Shown piece after piece: positions 42,327 to 50,605 of a stretch of DNA of 64,000 nucleotides (its first letter is position 1; each line of letters begins with the position of its first letter). The stretch is taken from positions 310,001 to 374,000 of the forward strand of contig NZ_FOVG01000003.1 in NCBI RefSeq assembly GCF_900115075.1, in the 5' to 3' direction. A program made the translations under genes and the position numbers. The DNA comes from Candidatus Pantoea varia. GTDB taxonomy: Bacteria; Pseudomonadota; Gammaproteobacteria; Enterobacterales; Enterobacteriaceae. The notes beneath the pieces were generated by a model, which did no database searches, was not told the origin of the DNA, and worked only from the letters and a program-made list of their open reading frames with translations.

Positions 42327-43238
42327 ATGCAGAACAAACTGACTGCGATTCAGACCTTCGTTCGTGTAGCGGAAGCGGGGTCTTTCTCGGCGGCGGCACG
42401 GCAAAATGGGCTGAAGCAGTCGGCGGTGAGCCAGCAGATCGCAGCACTCGAGGAGGCATTGGGCGTGGTGCTGCTGCACCGTACCACCAGAAAAATGGCG
42501 CTGACGGAGCAGGGTCAGCATTATCTGCAGCAGGTCAGGCCACTGCTCAGTGCGATGGAGGAACTTGAGCAGCAATTGCGGCCTGGTTCGCAGCCGCTTC
42601 ACGGCAAACTGCATATTCAACTGCCGAGTGGCATCGGGCAGCGGTTGATGCCGCATCTGATCGCCTTCCAGCAGGCGCATCCCGCGCTGCGTCTGAATAT
42701 TGCGCTGGAGGATCGCCTGTCAGATCTCATCGCCGAGGGCGTGGATGTGGCGATCCGCCTCAGCGAGTCACCGCCCGCCACGCTGGCTGCCCGCTCACTG
42801 ACCATCGTTGAAACGGTACTGGTGGCTTCCCCGGCGTGGATAGCGCGAAACGGCACGCCGCAGACGCCCGATGACCTGCGACATCATCCACATATCCGTT
42901 TCAGCGGCGTATCGCCCGATGCGCCGCTGCACCTTATTTCCGCCAACGCGAGAGTGTCTGTGCCCCTAGAGAGCGCGTTTCGCTCTAACAACAGTGATGC
43001 ACTGATGCAGGCCCTTGAGGCGGGGCTGGGGATCGGCGGTTTACAGACGCTGATTGGCGCAGACGCGCTGGCCTCCGGCCGATTGGTGAGAGTGTTACCG
43101 GACTGGCGGCTTCCCGACCGTTATCTCTATGCTGTTTTCCCCGATGCCCGCTTTATCCCGGATAAAGTGCGGAAGCTGGTGGCGAGGGTGAGTGAGGTGC
43201 TGGTGGGGCTGGAGGGAACAGGGCAGGGCCAGACCTAA
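42327..43238 (+). CDS. LysR-family regulator
   Basis: 303 residues. Helix-turn-helix LTAIQTFVRVAEAGSFSAAARQ and QSAVSQQIAALEEALGVVLLHR, then effector domain (LHIQLPSGIGQRLMPHLI, DVAIRLSESPPATLAARSL, ASPAWIARNGTPQTPDDLRHHPHIRF). It belongs to the subgroup that typically sits divergent from an oxidoreductase, here the PRISE-like gene. Confidence 0.92.
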   Translation: MQNKLTAIQTFVRVAEAGSFSAAARQNGLKQSAVSQQIAALEEALGVVLLHRTTRKMALTEQGQHYLQQVRPLLSAMEELEQQLRPGSQPLHGKLHIQLPSGIGQRLMPHLIAFQQAHPALRLNIALEDRLSDLIAEGVDVAIRLSESPPATLAARSLTIVETVLVASPAWIARNGTPQTPDDLRHHPHIRFSGVSPDAPLHLISANARVSVPLESAFRSNNSDALMQALEAGLGIGGLQTLIGADALASGRLVRVLPDWRLPDRYLYAVFPDARFIPDKVRKLVARVSEVLVGLEGTGQGQT

Positions 43239-43525
43239 CGCCCAGGCTGTTTTACTGATCCGCATGGTGCAGCAGAACTCTGAAACGCTGAAGACGCTCG
43301 CGAAGCTCTGACAGGCCAGCCCAAACGGTTTGCATCCTGTTTCATTATGGATGCTTCCGCTTTCCCGTCTCTGAAAAGTTTAAAACGGTTACCCCTCTCA
43401 TCCGATCCCGCAGTCCGTTTCACGCCTCCGGCCAGATTTTAACGGGGTCACATTCAGAACAACGACACTTTTCACCCTGATCAGGGCGTGGCAGGATAAG
43501 CGCAATCTATCAAGGAGTGTGCCTG

Positions 43526-44197
43526 ATGTTACTGAAAGGTATGAACGATCCGCTGCTGAAAGCGTATCAGCATCCCAAATCACGGATGATGATCAGCCGT
43601 TTCAGGGGGCTGGCGGGGGATCGAAGACTCAGTGACTGGCAGGCATTCTGTATTCTCGTCACCGGCTTTACCAACTACTGGTATGTGCAGGCGGGTCATT
43701 ACGCCATTAATGTCACGCTGACCAAAACCCGCCAGTTCGACTTCCTGCAGGACTTTCTGCATTTCACCGTGACGCTGGATGGGTTGATTGGGGATGAACA
43801 TTTTCGTAGTCCAGACTTTGTGCTGCCGCATTACGATGTACCGTATGAATTCTGCCGCTGGCGCAACAAGCGCGGCTATGACGCCTTAACGACCTATGTC
43901 AGCAAACAGGGTGTGAAATCCCATAAAGGAATGTTCATCGCCTCGGAGGGCGCTTCCCCGGAGGAGCAGGTGATGAAATGGGAAGGCGTCGTCAACGTTT
44001 ATGACAAAACCTTTTTCAGCGTCGCTAATTTCAATACCACCCAGGAATTTCTGATCAAAGACATCAGTAAGTCTATTCAGGAAGGATTACTGAAGCATCT
44101 GAGTTTTTACCGTGATCTGTTTCACTATATCTTCCCGACACCGGCCGAGGCGCGGTTACAGGCACGTGATGACAGGCGCTATCTGGCTAAAAAATAG
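43526..44197 (+). CDS. Conserved hypothetical protein
   Basis: 223 residues from ATG 43526 with AAGGAG (43512-43517) eight bases upstream. Basic and aromatic-rich (LSDWQAFCILVTGFTNYWYVQAGHY, RQFDFLQDFLHFTVTLDGLIGDEH, DVPYEFCRWRNKRGYDALTTYV). No clear membrane span or signal. It ends with a charged RDDRRYLAKK. I recognise no family. It is alone on its strand, about 290 nt after the LysR gene and convergent with the beta-lactamase-fold gene. Confidence 0.75.
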   Translation: MLLKGMNDPLLKAYQHPKSRMMISRFRGLAGDRRLSDWQAFCILVTGFTNYWYVQAGHYAINVTLTKTRQFDFLQDFLHFTVTLDGLIGDEHFRSPDFVLPHYDVPYEFCRWRNKRGYDALTTYVSKQGVKSHKGMFIASEGASPEEQVMKWEGVVNVYDKTFFSVANFNTTQEFLIKDISKSIQEGLLKHLSFYRDLFHYIFPTPAEARLQARDDRRYLAKK

Positions 44198-44279
44198 CGC
44201 CTGGACATCGCTGTTCAGGTCAGGGAGTTAGCCGCTGGAAGACTGCGCACTGCGCGGTTCACTGACCTCACAGCGGGCG

Positions 44280-45131
44280 TTACCATTTCATCTCGCCGGT
44301 GTTTACTTTGGCGCTGAGTTCCAGCGAAGCTGGCTCAGCCAGTTTCGGCCAGGCGGCTTTCATGTTGGCAATCACCTTTGCTGAGGTTTTGTCATGTGAC
44401 AGTGCCGCTTCAAAAATTTTCAGGTAATTCAGAGTGAAATCCACAGCCTGCGAACCGGCTGGACGTGTACCGAGGTAGTGGCCCGGAATAACAGTCTTCG
44501 CGTTCAGCGTCTGCATTTCGGTCAGAATATGACGCCACTCCGCGCGGCTCTGAACGGTTTGCGTGTCAGCCGTCCAGACGTGAATGCCAGAGGAAAGAGC
44601 GGTACCACCAAGGATGGTGCGCGCAGAGGGGATCCAGATGTAAGCGGCATATTGCTCAGGATGACGCAGTTCCAGCTCTTCGCCGTCAATGTTAAAACGG
44701 GTCTGATGCGTTACTTCAGGCACAAAAACCTTATCCGGCGCGCCCTGCTTCATTTGTGGACCCCAGTATTTAAGCTTGGCGTCATGCGTCTGCTGGATAT
44801 GTTTCACCACCGCCGGCGCGGCAACCACTTTTACATCCGGCCAGGCTTTAACAATCGGTTCCAGACCAAAGTAGAAATCGGGATCGCCAGAGGTGATCAC
44901 AATTTCCTTCAGCTTTTTACCGCTCTTTTTAATCATCTCAACCAGTTTCTCACCGTCGAGGGTGCTGAACTGCGCATCAAACAGAATCGCTTCGGTTGGC
45001 CCGGAAACCAGCGTTGAGGAGACAGGGAAGATGCCCTTTTCCTGCGGGTTGTAGGTTTCCAGTTGCAGGGTGGCTGCACTGGCGGAAGCCGAAGCCAGAA
45101 TCAGCATCACAGGTAATAGCGTGGTTTTCAT
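44280..45131 (-). CDS. Exported metallo-beta-lactamase-fold protein with altered metal site
   Basis: 283 residues. A signal peptide (MKTTLLPVMLILASASASAA) precedes a metallo-beta-lactamase fold: IFPVSSTLVSGPTEAILFDAQF, then ITSGDPDFYFG, and late in the chain GHYLG in TVIPGHYLGTRP. Active members read H-x-H-x-D-H at the first site; here residues 81-86 are SGDPDF, with no His, while D85 and the late His remain. The group to which I would assign it already has a relaxed motif (HGDPDY), so this member has lost even the remaining His. Zinc binding and hydrolysis are doubtful. It is divergent from the LysR gene at 45278. Confidence 0.8.
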   Translation of the reverse strand: MKTTLLPVMLILASASASAATLQLETYNPQEKGIFPVSSTLVSGPTEAILFDAQFSTLDGEKLVEMIKKSGKKLKEIVITSGDPDFYFGLEPIVKAWPDVKVVAAPAVVKHIQQTHDAKLKYWGPQMKQGAPDKVFVPEVTHQTRFNIDGEELELRHPEQYAAYIWIPSARTILGGTALSSGIHVWTADTQTVQSRAEWRHILTEMQTLNAKTVIPGHYLGTRPAGSQAVDFTLNYLKIFEAALSHDKTSAKVIANMKAAWPKLAEPASLELSAKVNTGEMKW

Positions 45132-45277
45132 TAAGTATCCTCAGAGATTAATGCCCGCATCAGGCAGGTGTATCGGGCGCTGTTTAGTGTCAGTGGCGCT
45201 ATTCTACCTCTCTGGCTATCTGTTAGAATTCCCGCAATCAGAGATGCTGAGTTTCATAATCTGAACAGGTGGGTAGG

Positions 45278-46168
45278 ATGGACAGAGTGACGGCGGCAGC
45301 CGTTTTTAACCGGATTTGTGAGCTCGGCAGCCTGAGTGCCGCCTCACGTGCGCTGGGGATTTCTCGCCCGATGGTCAGCCGCTATCTGGAAGAGATGGAA
45401 AAATGGGCGGGAACGCGTCTGCTGCATCGCTCTTCGCGGCGACTGACCCTGACGCCTGCCGGTGAGGCGATTCTGCAAAAGACCCGTCAGCTGGCCCTGC
45501 TTTCAGAGGCGATACAGCAGGAGACCACCCAGGGCATGCCGACCGGAACGTTACGCATCGCCTGTGCCCACTTTACGGCACTTCATCTTGTCGGTCCGGT
45601 GATCCCCGATTTTCTCGCGCGTTATCCCGCACTGCGCATCGAACTGGAAATCAATAATCAGCCAGTGAGCCTGATTAGTGAGCGCATCGATCTCGCTATT
45701 CGCATCACCGATGCGCCAGAGCCGGGCGCTATCGCACGTCGCCTTGGAGAATGTCGCTCGGTACTCTGTGCCTCACCTGCGTATCTGCAGCAGCGGGGCA
45801 TTCCTGAGACGCCGGACGATCTGGCACAGTACAACTGCCTCTACTACAGTCGCTTTGCCGGACAGAGCTGGCATTTCACGGCGGCGGAAGGCGAGAAAAT
45901 CGCGGTTGCCGTTAAGGGAAATTTCAGTGCTGGCATCTCTTCGCTATTGTGTGACGCGGCAATTGCAGATTGCGGGATAGCGATGGTGCCCGAGCAGGAG
46001 GCTCGCCACGCATTGAAAACGGGTAAGCTGATGACGCTACTGCCCGATTATGAGCCGCAACGCATTGGCATCTGGGGGCTTTACCTGTCGCGCGAGCATC
46101 AGTCTGCCGCATTGCGGCTGATGCTGGATGAGCTGCAGAACAGCATGCTGAGCAAAGACCGTAACTGA
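45278..46168 (+). CDS. LysR-family regulator
   Basis: 296 residues from ATG 45278 (AGGTGG about five bases upstream; a GTG at 45269 would add three). N-terminal helix-turn-helix: AAVFNRICELGSLSAASRALGISRPMVSRYLEEMEKWAGTRLLHRS. Effector domain: LRIACAHFTALHLVGPVIPDFL, DLAIRITDAPEPGAIARRLG, AGISSLLCDAAIADCGIAMVPE. It is divergent from the beta-lactamase-fold gene, its probable target, and 5 nt before the VOC gene on the same strand. Confidence 0.9.
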   Translation: MDRVTAAAVFNRICELGSLSAASRALGISRPMVSRYLEEMEKWAGTRLLHRSSRRLTLTPAGEAILQKTRQLALLSEAIQQETTQGMPTGTLRIACAHFTALHLVGPVIPDFLARYPALRIELEINNQPVSLISERIDLAIRITDAPEPGAIARRLGECRSVLCASPAYLQQRGIPETPDDLAQYNCLYYSRFAGQSWHFTAAEGEKIAVAVKGNFSAGISSLLCDAAIADCGIAMVPEQEARHALKTGKLMTLLPDYEPQRIGIWGLYLSREHQSAALRLMLDELQNSMLSKDRN

Positions 46169-46173
46169 CAAAA

Positions 46174-46605
46174 ATGGACGCCGTTATGGATGATAATCAA
46201 AACCGCTATTGGAACCGCATGGTGCCAGAACTGACCGTCACTGACTTTGCCGCTTCGCTGCATTTTTACACTGTGGTGCTGGGTTTTGAGGTGAGGATCC
46301 AGCGCCAGCAGCCTGACTTCGCATACCTCTGCTATGGTGAGGCCCAACTGATGATTGAGCAGTTCCATCCGCAGGGCTGGAACACCGCCGATCTGCGCTG
46401 GCCGCTGGGGCGGGGCATAAATTTCCAGATCGAAGTGGATGACATTGAGACTGTGCTTGCGCGTTTGCAGCAGCACGCTGTACTGCTCTATCGGCCGCTT
46501 CAGGATACCCACTATGACATCGGCGAGACTACCGCCTGTCAGCGGGAGTTTCTGGTACAGGATCCGGATGGTTACCTGCTGCGCTTCTGTCAGTATCTGG
46601 AATAA
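46174..46605 (+). CDS. VOC-family (glyoxalase/bleomycin-resistance fold) protein
   Basis: 143 residues with the beta-alpha-beta-beta-beta fold: MVPELTVTDFAASLHFYTVVLGFEVRIQR, GEAQLMIEQFHP, GRGINFQIEVDDIETVLARLQ and EFLVQDPDGYLLRFCQYL. Substrate unknown; relatives bind bleomycin or act on glutathione adducts. It begins 5 nt after the LysR stop, so the two are probably one transcript. Confidence 0.88.
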   Translation: MDAVMDDNQNRYWNRMVPELTVTDFAASLHFYTVVLGFEVRIQRQQPDFAYLCYGEAQLMIEQFHPQGWNTADLRWPLGRGINFQIEVDDIETVLARLQQHAVLLYRPLQDTHYDIGETTACQREFLVQDPDGYLLRFCQYLE

Positions 46606-47082
46606 GCTGAAAAGTTGTCTGGAAATATCTGAATTCATGAGTCTGGAGTGAGTTAATTAACGCATTGTGCGCCTGCCTTTTATTTATTCCATCCGAAATA
46701 AATTAACACCGTGAAAAGAGTAAGCGTGAAGTCTTTATTATAAAGGCTTTATCATCCTGCTGCGTTAGTGGTTTCCGTAACGCCTGGTGGATCACCAGGA
46801 TGAATCGTAAGCGGTAAGAAAGCGGGTCTACCGATGCGGTTTGCTATGCGGATTCATGCGGTTTTTGTCAATATCACCTGATAAATATAAAAAGTGCGTG
46901 AAAAATATTAATTACACTATACTCACTTTTACTGGCAGGATTAGGATAATTCTTAACGCCACCTTATTAATGGATTTCATTGGGCCAGGTTCCTGAAACT
47001 TTACATTTATTCTTTCATTCAGCACTTAATCTTTGAGTCTGTGGGCCGATAACAGGTAACACATACTCTGGAGAACGAAAAA
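46606..47082. other. Intergenic region before the pilin gene
   Basis: About 480 nt. An inverted pair (AAAGCCTTTATAATAAAGAC-like, near 46730-46752: AGTCTTTATTATAAAGGCTTT) could be an attenuator or terminator, and CCTGGTGGATCACCAGG near 46784-46800 is a clear hairpin (CCTGGTG/CACCAGG). The final AT-rich part (46880-46925) is a likely promoter. No gene seen. Confidence 0.45.
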
Positions 47083-47385
47083 ATGAAATCACTTTTAATT
47101 ACCTGCTTTACCACGCTGCTGATTACCCTGGCTGGTCCAGCGAGTGCAGATTCAAATTCAGGCACTATCACCTTCAGGGGAGCCATCACTAATGGTTCAT
47201 GTAATATGAATATCGGCCAGAATCCTGTCGTGTTTGACTGTTATGATCCCGCAAGTGGCAAGGCTGTCGTGACTACGGCTAACCTGATGAACCCCAAATC
47301 CCTGACCGGCCTGCCGGTAGAAGTAAAGATGCACTGGTTTAACCCTGAGAAAACTAAAGGGATTATTGAAGTCAGCTACCTGTAA
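47083..47385 (+). CDS. Short fimbrial-type (pilin-like) protein
   Basis: 100 residues with a signal peptide (LLITCFTTLLITLAGPASA) and the fimbrial strand SGTITFRGAITNGSCNMNIG, followed by VFDCYD, giving the pilin Cys pair, and a C-terminal beta strand TKGIIEVSYL. Normal pilins are about 150-180 residues, so the middle of the Ig-like domain is short. No chaperone or usher gene is near. It may be an orphan adhesive subunit or act by another route. GGAG at 47071-47074 is the ribosome site. Confidence 0.72.
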   Translation: MKSLLITCFTTLLITLAGPASADSNSGTITFRGAITNGSCNMNIGQNPVVFDCYDPASGKAVVTTANLMNPKSLTGLPVEVKMHWFNPEKTKGIIEVSYL

Positions 47386-47712
47386 TTCTTACAACTTATT
47401 TTACTGTTAACCTGATGACGCCAGCGCAATCTGCGGGTGGTAGCACCTATGTAATAAGTAAAGGATAAATCCCCTGGCACAATAAGGGTTAATTATTCAC
47501 GCATTTATTCAGTGGGACAGCGAGCAGAAAGTACACAGTGAAATCCAGGTAAGCGGATTTAACAGTGCATGCTGATGATGCAGGCAATTTAGTCAATCCC
47601 TTTCAATTGAAGGGTTGTTAAGTTGTGAACGGATTAGCTGATGAATAAACAGTAATACCCACCTTTAATGACTAAAGGTGGGCATTATTTTTTCAGTGAA
47701 CGTGCCTGGGAA
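47386..47712. other. Intergenic region between pilin and permease genes
   Basis: About 330 nt, convergent. It contains the hairpin at 47658-47693 that would end both transcripts. Otherwise nothing recognised. Confidence 0.5.
47658..47693 (+). terminator. Intrinsic terminator between convergent genes
   Basis: CCCACCTTTA (47658-47667), loop ATGAC, TAAAGGTGGG (47673-47682), then CATTATTTTTT on the plus strand. It lies 20-55 nt from the permease stop and may act in both directions. Confidence 0.7.
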
Positions 47713-49128
47713 TTACGAAGGATCAGACGAGCGCTGAGTAAAGTACTTCGTACTCTGACGTTTCTCCTTTTTACGACGCAGAACCAGGCTGGTGGTAATT
47801 ATCAGCAGCGTTAAACCACCGGTTGCCAGTAATTCAGCCTGATGCTTCGCATCAAACAACATGATCACCAGCACCGCCACGATAAACAGGATAGTCACCC
47901 ACGTCAGACCCGGGAATAACCACATCCGGTAGCTCAGCACTTCACCCGCTTTCTCGCGCTTTTTACGCAGCACCAGGTGTGATGCGGCAATCACCAGATA
48001 GACCAGCAGTGCAATCGCCCCGGACGTTGCCAGTAAAAATTCAAACACCACGCTTGGCGCCAGATAATTGGCGATCACCGCCAGAAACGCAGCTGCGGTA
48101 GAAAACAGTACCGCAACCCAAGGCGTGCCGCTGCGATTGGTGCGTGAAGCGGCAGCCGGTGCATCTTTACGACGTGACAGCGAGTAGAGCATGCGCGATG
48201 AAGTATAGAGCGCGGAGTTGAGACAACTGCACACCGCCATCAGCACCACCAGGTCAACGATAAGACGAGCGTGCGGGATGTTCATCGCCGTTAACGCTGT
48301 CTGCCATGAGCCCTGTTCCACCAGTCCTGGCGTGTTCCACGGCACCAGCGCGACCACAAAAAAAATCGACAGCAGATAGAACAGCGCAATACGCCAGATA
48401 ACCGAGTTAGTTGCCTGAGTGATCTGCTTGCCGGGGTTTTTTGATTCGGCAGCGGCAATCGTGACGATTTCTGTGCCCATAAAAGAGAACATCGTTGTCA
48501 GGATAGCCGCCACGACCGCGCCCATGCCATTCGGCATAAATCCGTGCGTGTCATAAAGATGCGACAGGCCACGGGTATTGCTGTCAGGCAGCAGACCAAA
48601 CACTGCCGCACCCGCCACACCCAGGAACAGGATGATAGCGACCACCTTGATCAGGGCAAACCAGAACTCAAACTCACCGTAATTTTTCACGCTGAGCAGG
48701 TTGGTGATGGTCAGTAGTAAGGTGATGGCGAAGGTGAACTGCCAGATAGCCACCTCGGGGAACCAGGCGTGCAGAATGGTGCCTGCTGCATTGGCCTCCA
48801 GCGGGATCACCAGCACCCAGAACCACCAGTAGAGCCAGCCGATGGTAAATCCGGCCCAGCGTCCCAGCGCTTTATCCGCGTAGGTTGAAAACGAGCCGGA
48901 ATCGGGTGAGGCGACGGCCATCTCGGCCAGCATACGCATAATCAGGACCACCAGCACACCGGCTGCGGCATAAGAGATCAGCACTGCGGGGCCCGCTTCA
49001 GAAATAGCATGGCCGGAGCCTACAAAAAGCCCTGCGCCAATCACGCCAGCAATTGAGAGCATACGCACGTGGCGTGGTTTCAGGTTTTGAGCCAGCGAAT
49101 CTTCATTCGCATTCTGAGTCATCGTCAT
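47713..49128 (-). CDS. gabP: GABA permease, GabP-like
   Basis: 471 residues of the APC amino-acid permease family with 12 helices. LKPRHVRMLSIAGVIGAGLFVGSGHAIS is the amino-acid-permease signature, followed by GPAVLISYAAAGVLVVLIMRMLAEMA. The pattern around FSFMGTEIVTIAAAESKNP fits E. coli GabP, a 4-aminobutyrate:proton symporter. It is encoded downstream of the GABA transaminase gene on the same strand, which supports the substrate. GGAG eight bases before the ATG at 49128. Confidence 0.9.
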   Translation of the reverse strand: MTMTQNANEDSLAQNLKPRHVRMLSIAGVIGAGLFVGSGHAISEAGPAVLISYAAAGVLVVLIMRMLAEMAVASPDSGSFSTYADKALGRWAGFTIGWLYWWFWVLVIPLEANAAGTILHAWFPEVAIWQFTFAITLLLTITNLLSVKNYGEFEFWFALIKVVAIILFLGVAGAAVFGLLPDSNTRGLSHLYDTHGFMPNGMGAVVAAILTTMFSFMGTEIVTIAAAESKNPGKQITQATNSVIWRIALFYLLSIFFVVALVPWNTPGLVEQGSWQTALTAMNIPHARLIVDLVVLMAVCSCLNSALYTSSRMLYSLSRRKDAPAAASRTNRSGTPWVAVLFSTAAAFLAVIANYLAPSVVFEFLLATSGAIALLVYLVIAASHLVLRKKREKAGEVLSYRMWLFPGLTWVTILFIVAVLVIMLFDAKHQAELLATGGLTLLIITTSLVLRRKKEKRQSTKYFTQRSSDPS

Positions 49129-49205
49129 GTAAACGTCTCCAGGCGGCGTCCGGCCTGTGTGGCCGGACGAACGGGGGATAAACTTGCGTTAACGCGCCAG
49201 CGAAA

Positions 49206-50492
49206 TCAGGCTGGGACGACGGGATTTCCGGCAGATGTGACACAGCGGTCGATCACGGTGGAGAGTATGGTCAGCGCCTGGCCGAACTGGGCATCAGGGA
49301 TGGTGAGTGGGTAGAGGAAGCGGATGACGTTGCCTTTGGCTCCGCAGGTCAGCAGCAGCAGGCCCTGTTCCATCGCCATCTTCTGAACTGCCTGCGCGGT
49401 GCTGGCCTGATAGAACTCCATTGCCACCATCGAACCTAGCGCACGCACTTCGGCAATGTCCGGATATTTGCGCTGATACTCATGCAGCTCAGTTTCAAGC
49501 CGGGCACCGAGCTCAACCGCGCGCTGGCAGAGTTGCTCCTCTTCAATCACATCCAGTACCGCATGGGCCGAGGCGATAGCCAGCGGGTTGCCGGCATAGG
49601 TTCCGCCCAGGCCACCTGGCGCAGGGGCATCCATCACCTCAGCACGCCCGGCGACCGCAGAGAGCGGCATCCCGCCAGCGAGGCTTTTCGCCATGGTGAT
49701 GATGTCGGCCTTTACCGGATAATGTTCCATGGCGAACAGCTTGCCGGTTCGGGCAAATCCGCTCTGGACTTCATCCGCAATCAGCAGAATGCCGTGACGG
49801 TCTGCCAGCTCACGCAACTGCACCATAAATTCTGTGGGTGCCGCGTGGAATCCGCCTTCGCCCTGCACCGGCTCCAGCACGATTGCGGCGACGTCATGCG
49901 GCGCAATGTCCTGAGTGAAAATGTCGTCGAGGCTGGTCAGTGCGGCCTCAATGCTGATCCCCTGAACCGCGCTGGGATAACGTGCATGGAACACCGACGG
50001 CGGCATCGGACCGAAATCCCGTTTGTAGGGAGCCACTTTGCCGGTCATCGCCATGGTCATAAAGGTACGGCCATGGAATGCATTGCCAAAGGTGATGATG
50101 CCGTGGCGGCGGGTATAGGCACGCGCCACTTTCACTGCATTTTCTACCGCTTCCGCGCCAGTGGTGAAGAAGGCCGTTTTCGCTGCACCGTCGATAGGCA
50201 CCCGCTGATTAATGCGCTCAGCCAGGGCGATGTAGCTTTCATAAGGGGTGATCTGAAAAGCAGTATGGGTAAACTTTGTTAACTGATCGGCAATGGCCTG
50301 TTCAATGCGTGGATGGCGGTGGCCGGTGTTAAGTACTGCGATGCCGCCCGCGAAGTCGATCCAGCTGTTACCCGCCTGATCCCATAAGGTGGCGTTCTCT
50401 GCCCGGGCAACGTACCAGTCGCACAGCGTACCGATACCTTTAGGGAGAGCCTGTGCTTTGCGCTGCTGCATCAGGTTATTTTTTTCGCTCAT
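49206..50492 (-). CDS. gabT: 4-aminobutyrate transaminase, GabT/PuuE-like
   Basis: 428 residues from ATG 50492 (GAGGTGG upstream; a longer frame from 50534 is not required). Class III aminotransferase: TGAEAVENAVKVARAYTRRHGI, FGNAFHGRT, the aspartate in LLIADEVQSGFARTGK and the PLP Lys in ADIITMAKSLAGG. It transfers the amino group of GABA to 2-oxoglutarate, giving succinate semialdehyde. It is divergent from the MocR-type gene and followed by the GABA permease gene; no gabD (succinate-semialdehyde dehydrogenase) is in the window. Confidence 0.92.
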   Translation of the reverse strand: MSEKNNLMQQRKAQALPKGIGTLCDWYVARAENATLWDQAGNSWIDFAGGIAVLNTGHRHPRIEQAIADQLTKFTHTAFQITPYESYIALAERINQRVPIDGAAKTAFFTTGAEAVENAVKVARAYTRRHGIITFGNAFHGRTFMTMAMTGKVAPYKRDFGPMPPSVFHARYPSAVQGISIEAALTSLDDIFTQDIAPHDVAAIVLEPVQGEGGFHAAPTEFMVQLRELADRHGILLIADEVQSGFARTGKLFAMEHYPVKADIITMAKSLAGGMPLSAVAGRAEVMDAPAPGGLGGTYAGNPLAIASAHAVLDVIEEEQLCQRAVELGARLETELHEYQRKYPDIAEVRALGSMVAMEFYQASTAQAVQKMAMEQGLLLLTCGAKGNVIRFLYPLTIPDAQFGQALTILSTVIDRCVTSAGNPVVPA

Positions 50493-50571
50493 TTCATCCA
50501 CCTCGTTAATATGCGTGTTTACATTTCCCGACAAACACGTTTATTTATGCCTGAGGCGTGGTGAGTTGCCA

Positions 50572-50605
50572 GAGCCAATTGTGAGAGAAAAGGTGGAGCC
50601 AATTG
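50572..50605. promoter_or_regulatory. Direct repeat GAGCCAATTG, candidate operator of the MocR-type regulator
   Basis: GAGCCAATTG at 50572-50581 and again at 50596-50605, 24 nt from start to start, with matching GA following (TGA/CGA). MocR/GabR proteins bind direct repeats. The pair lies in the divergent promoter of gabT and the regulator, the second copy overlapping the regulator's TTG start. Confidence 0.6.
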
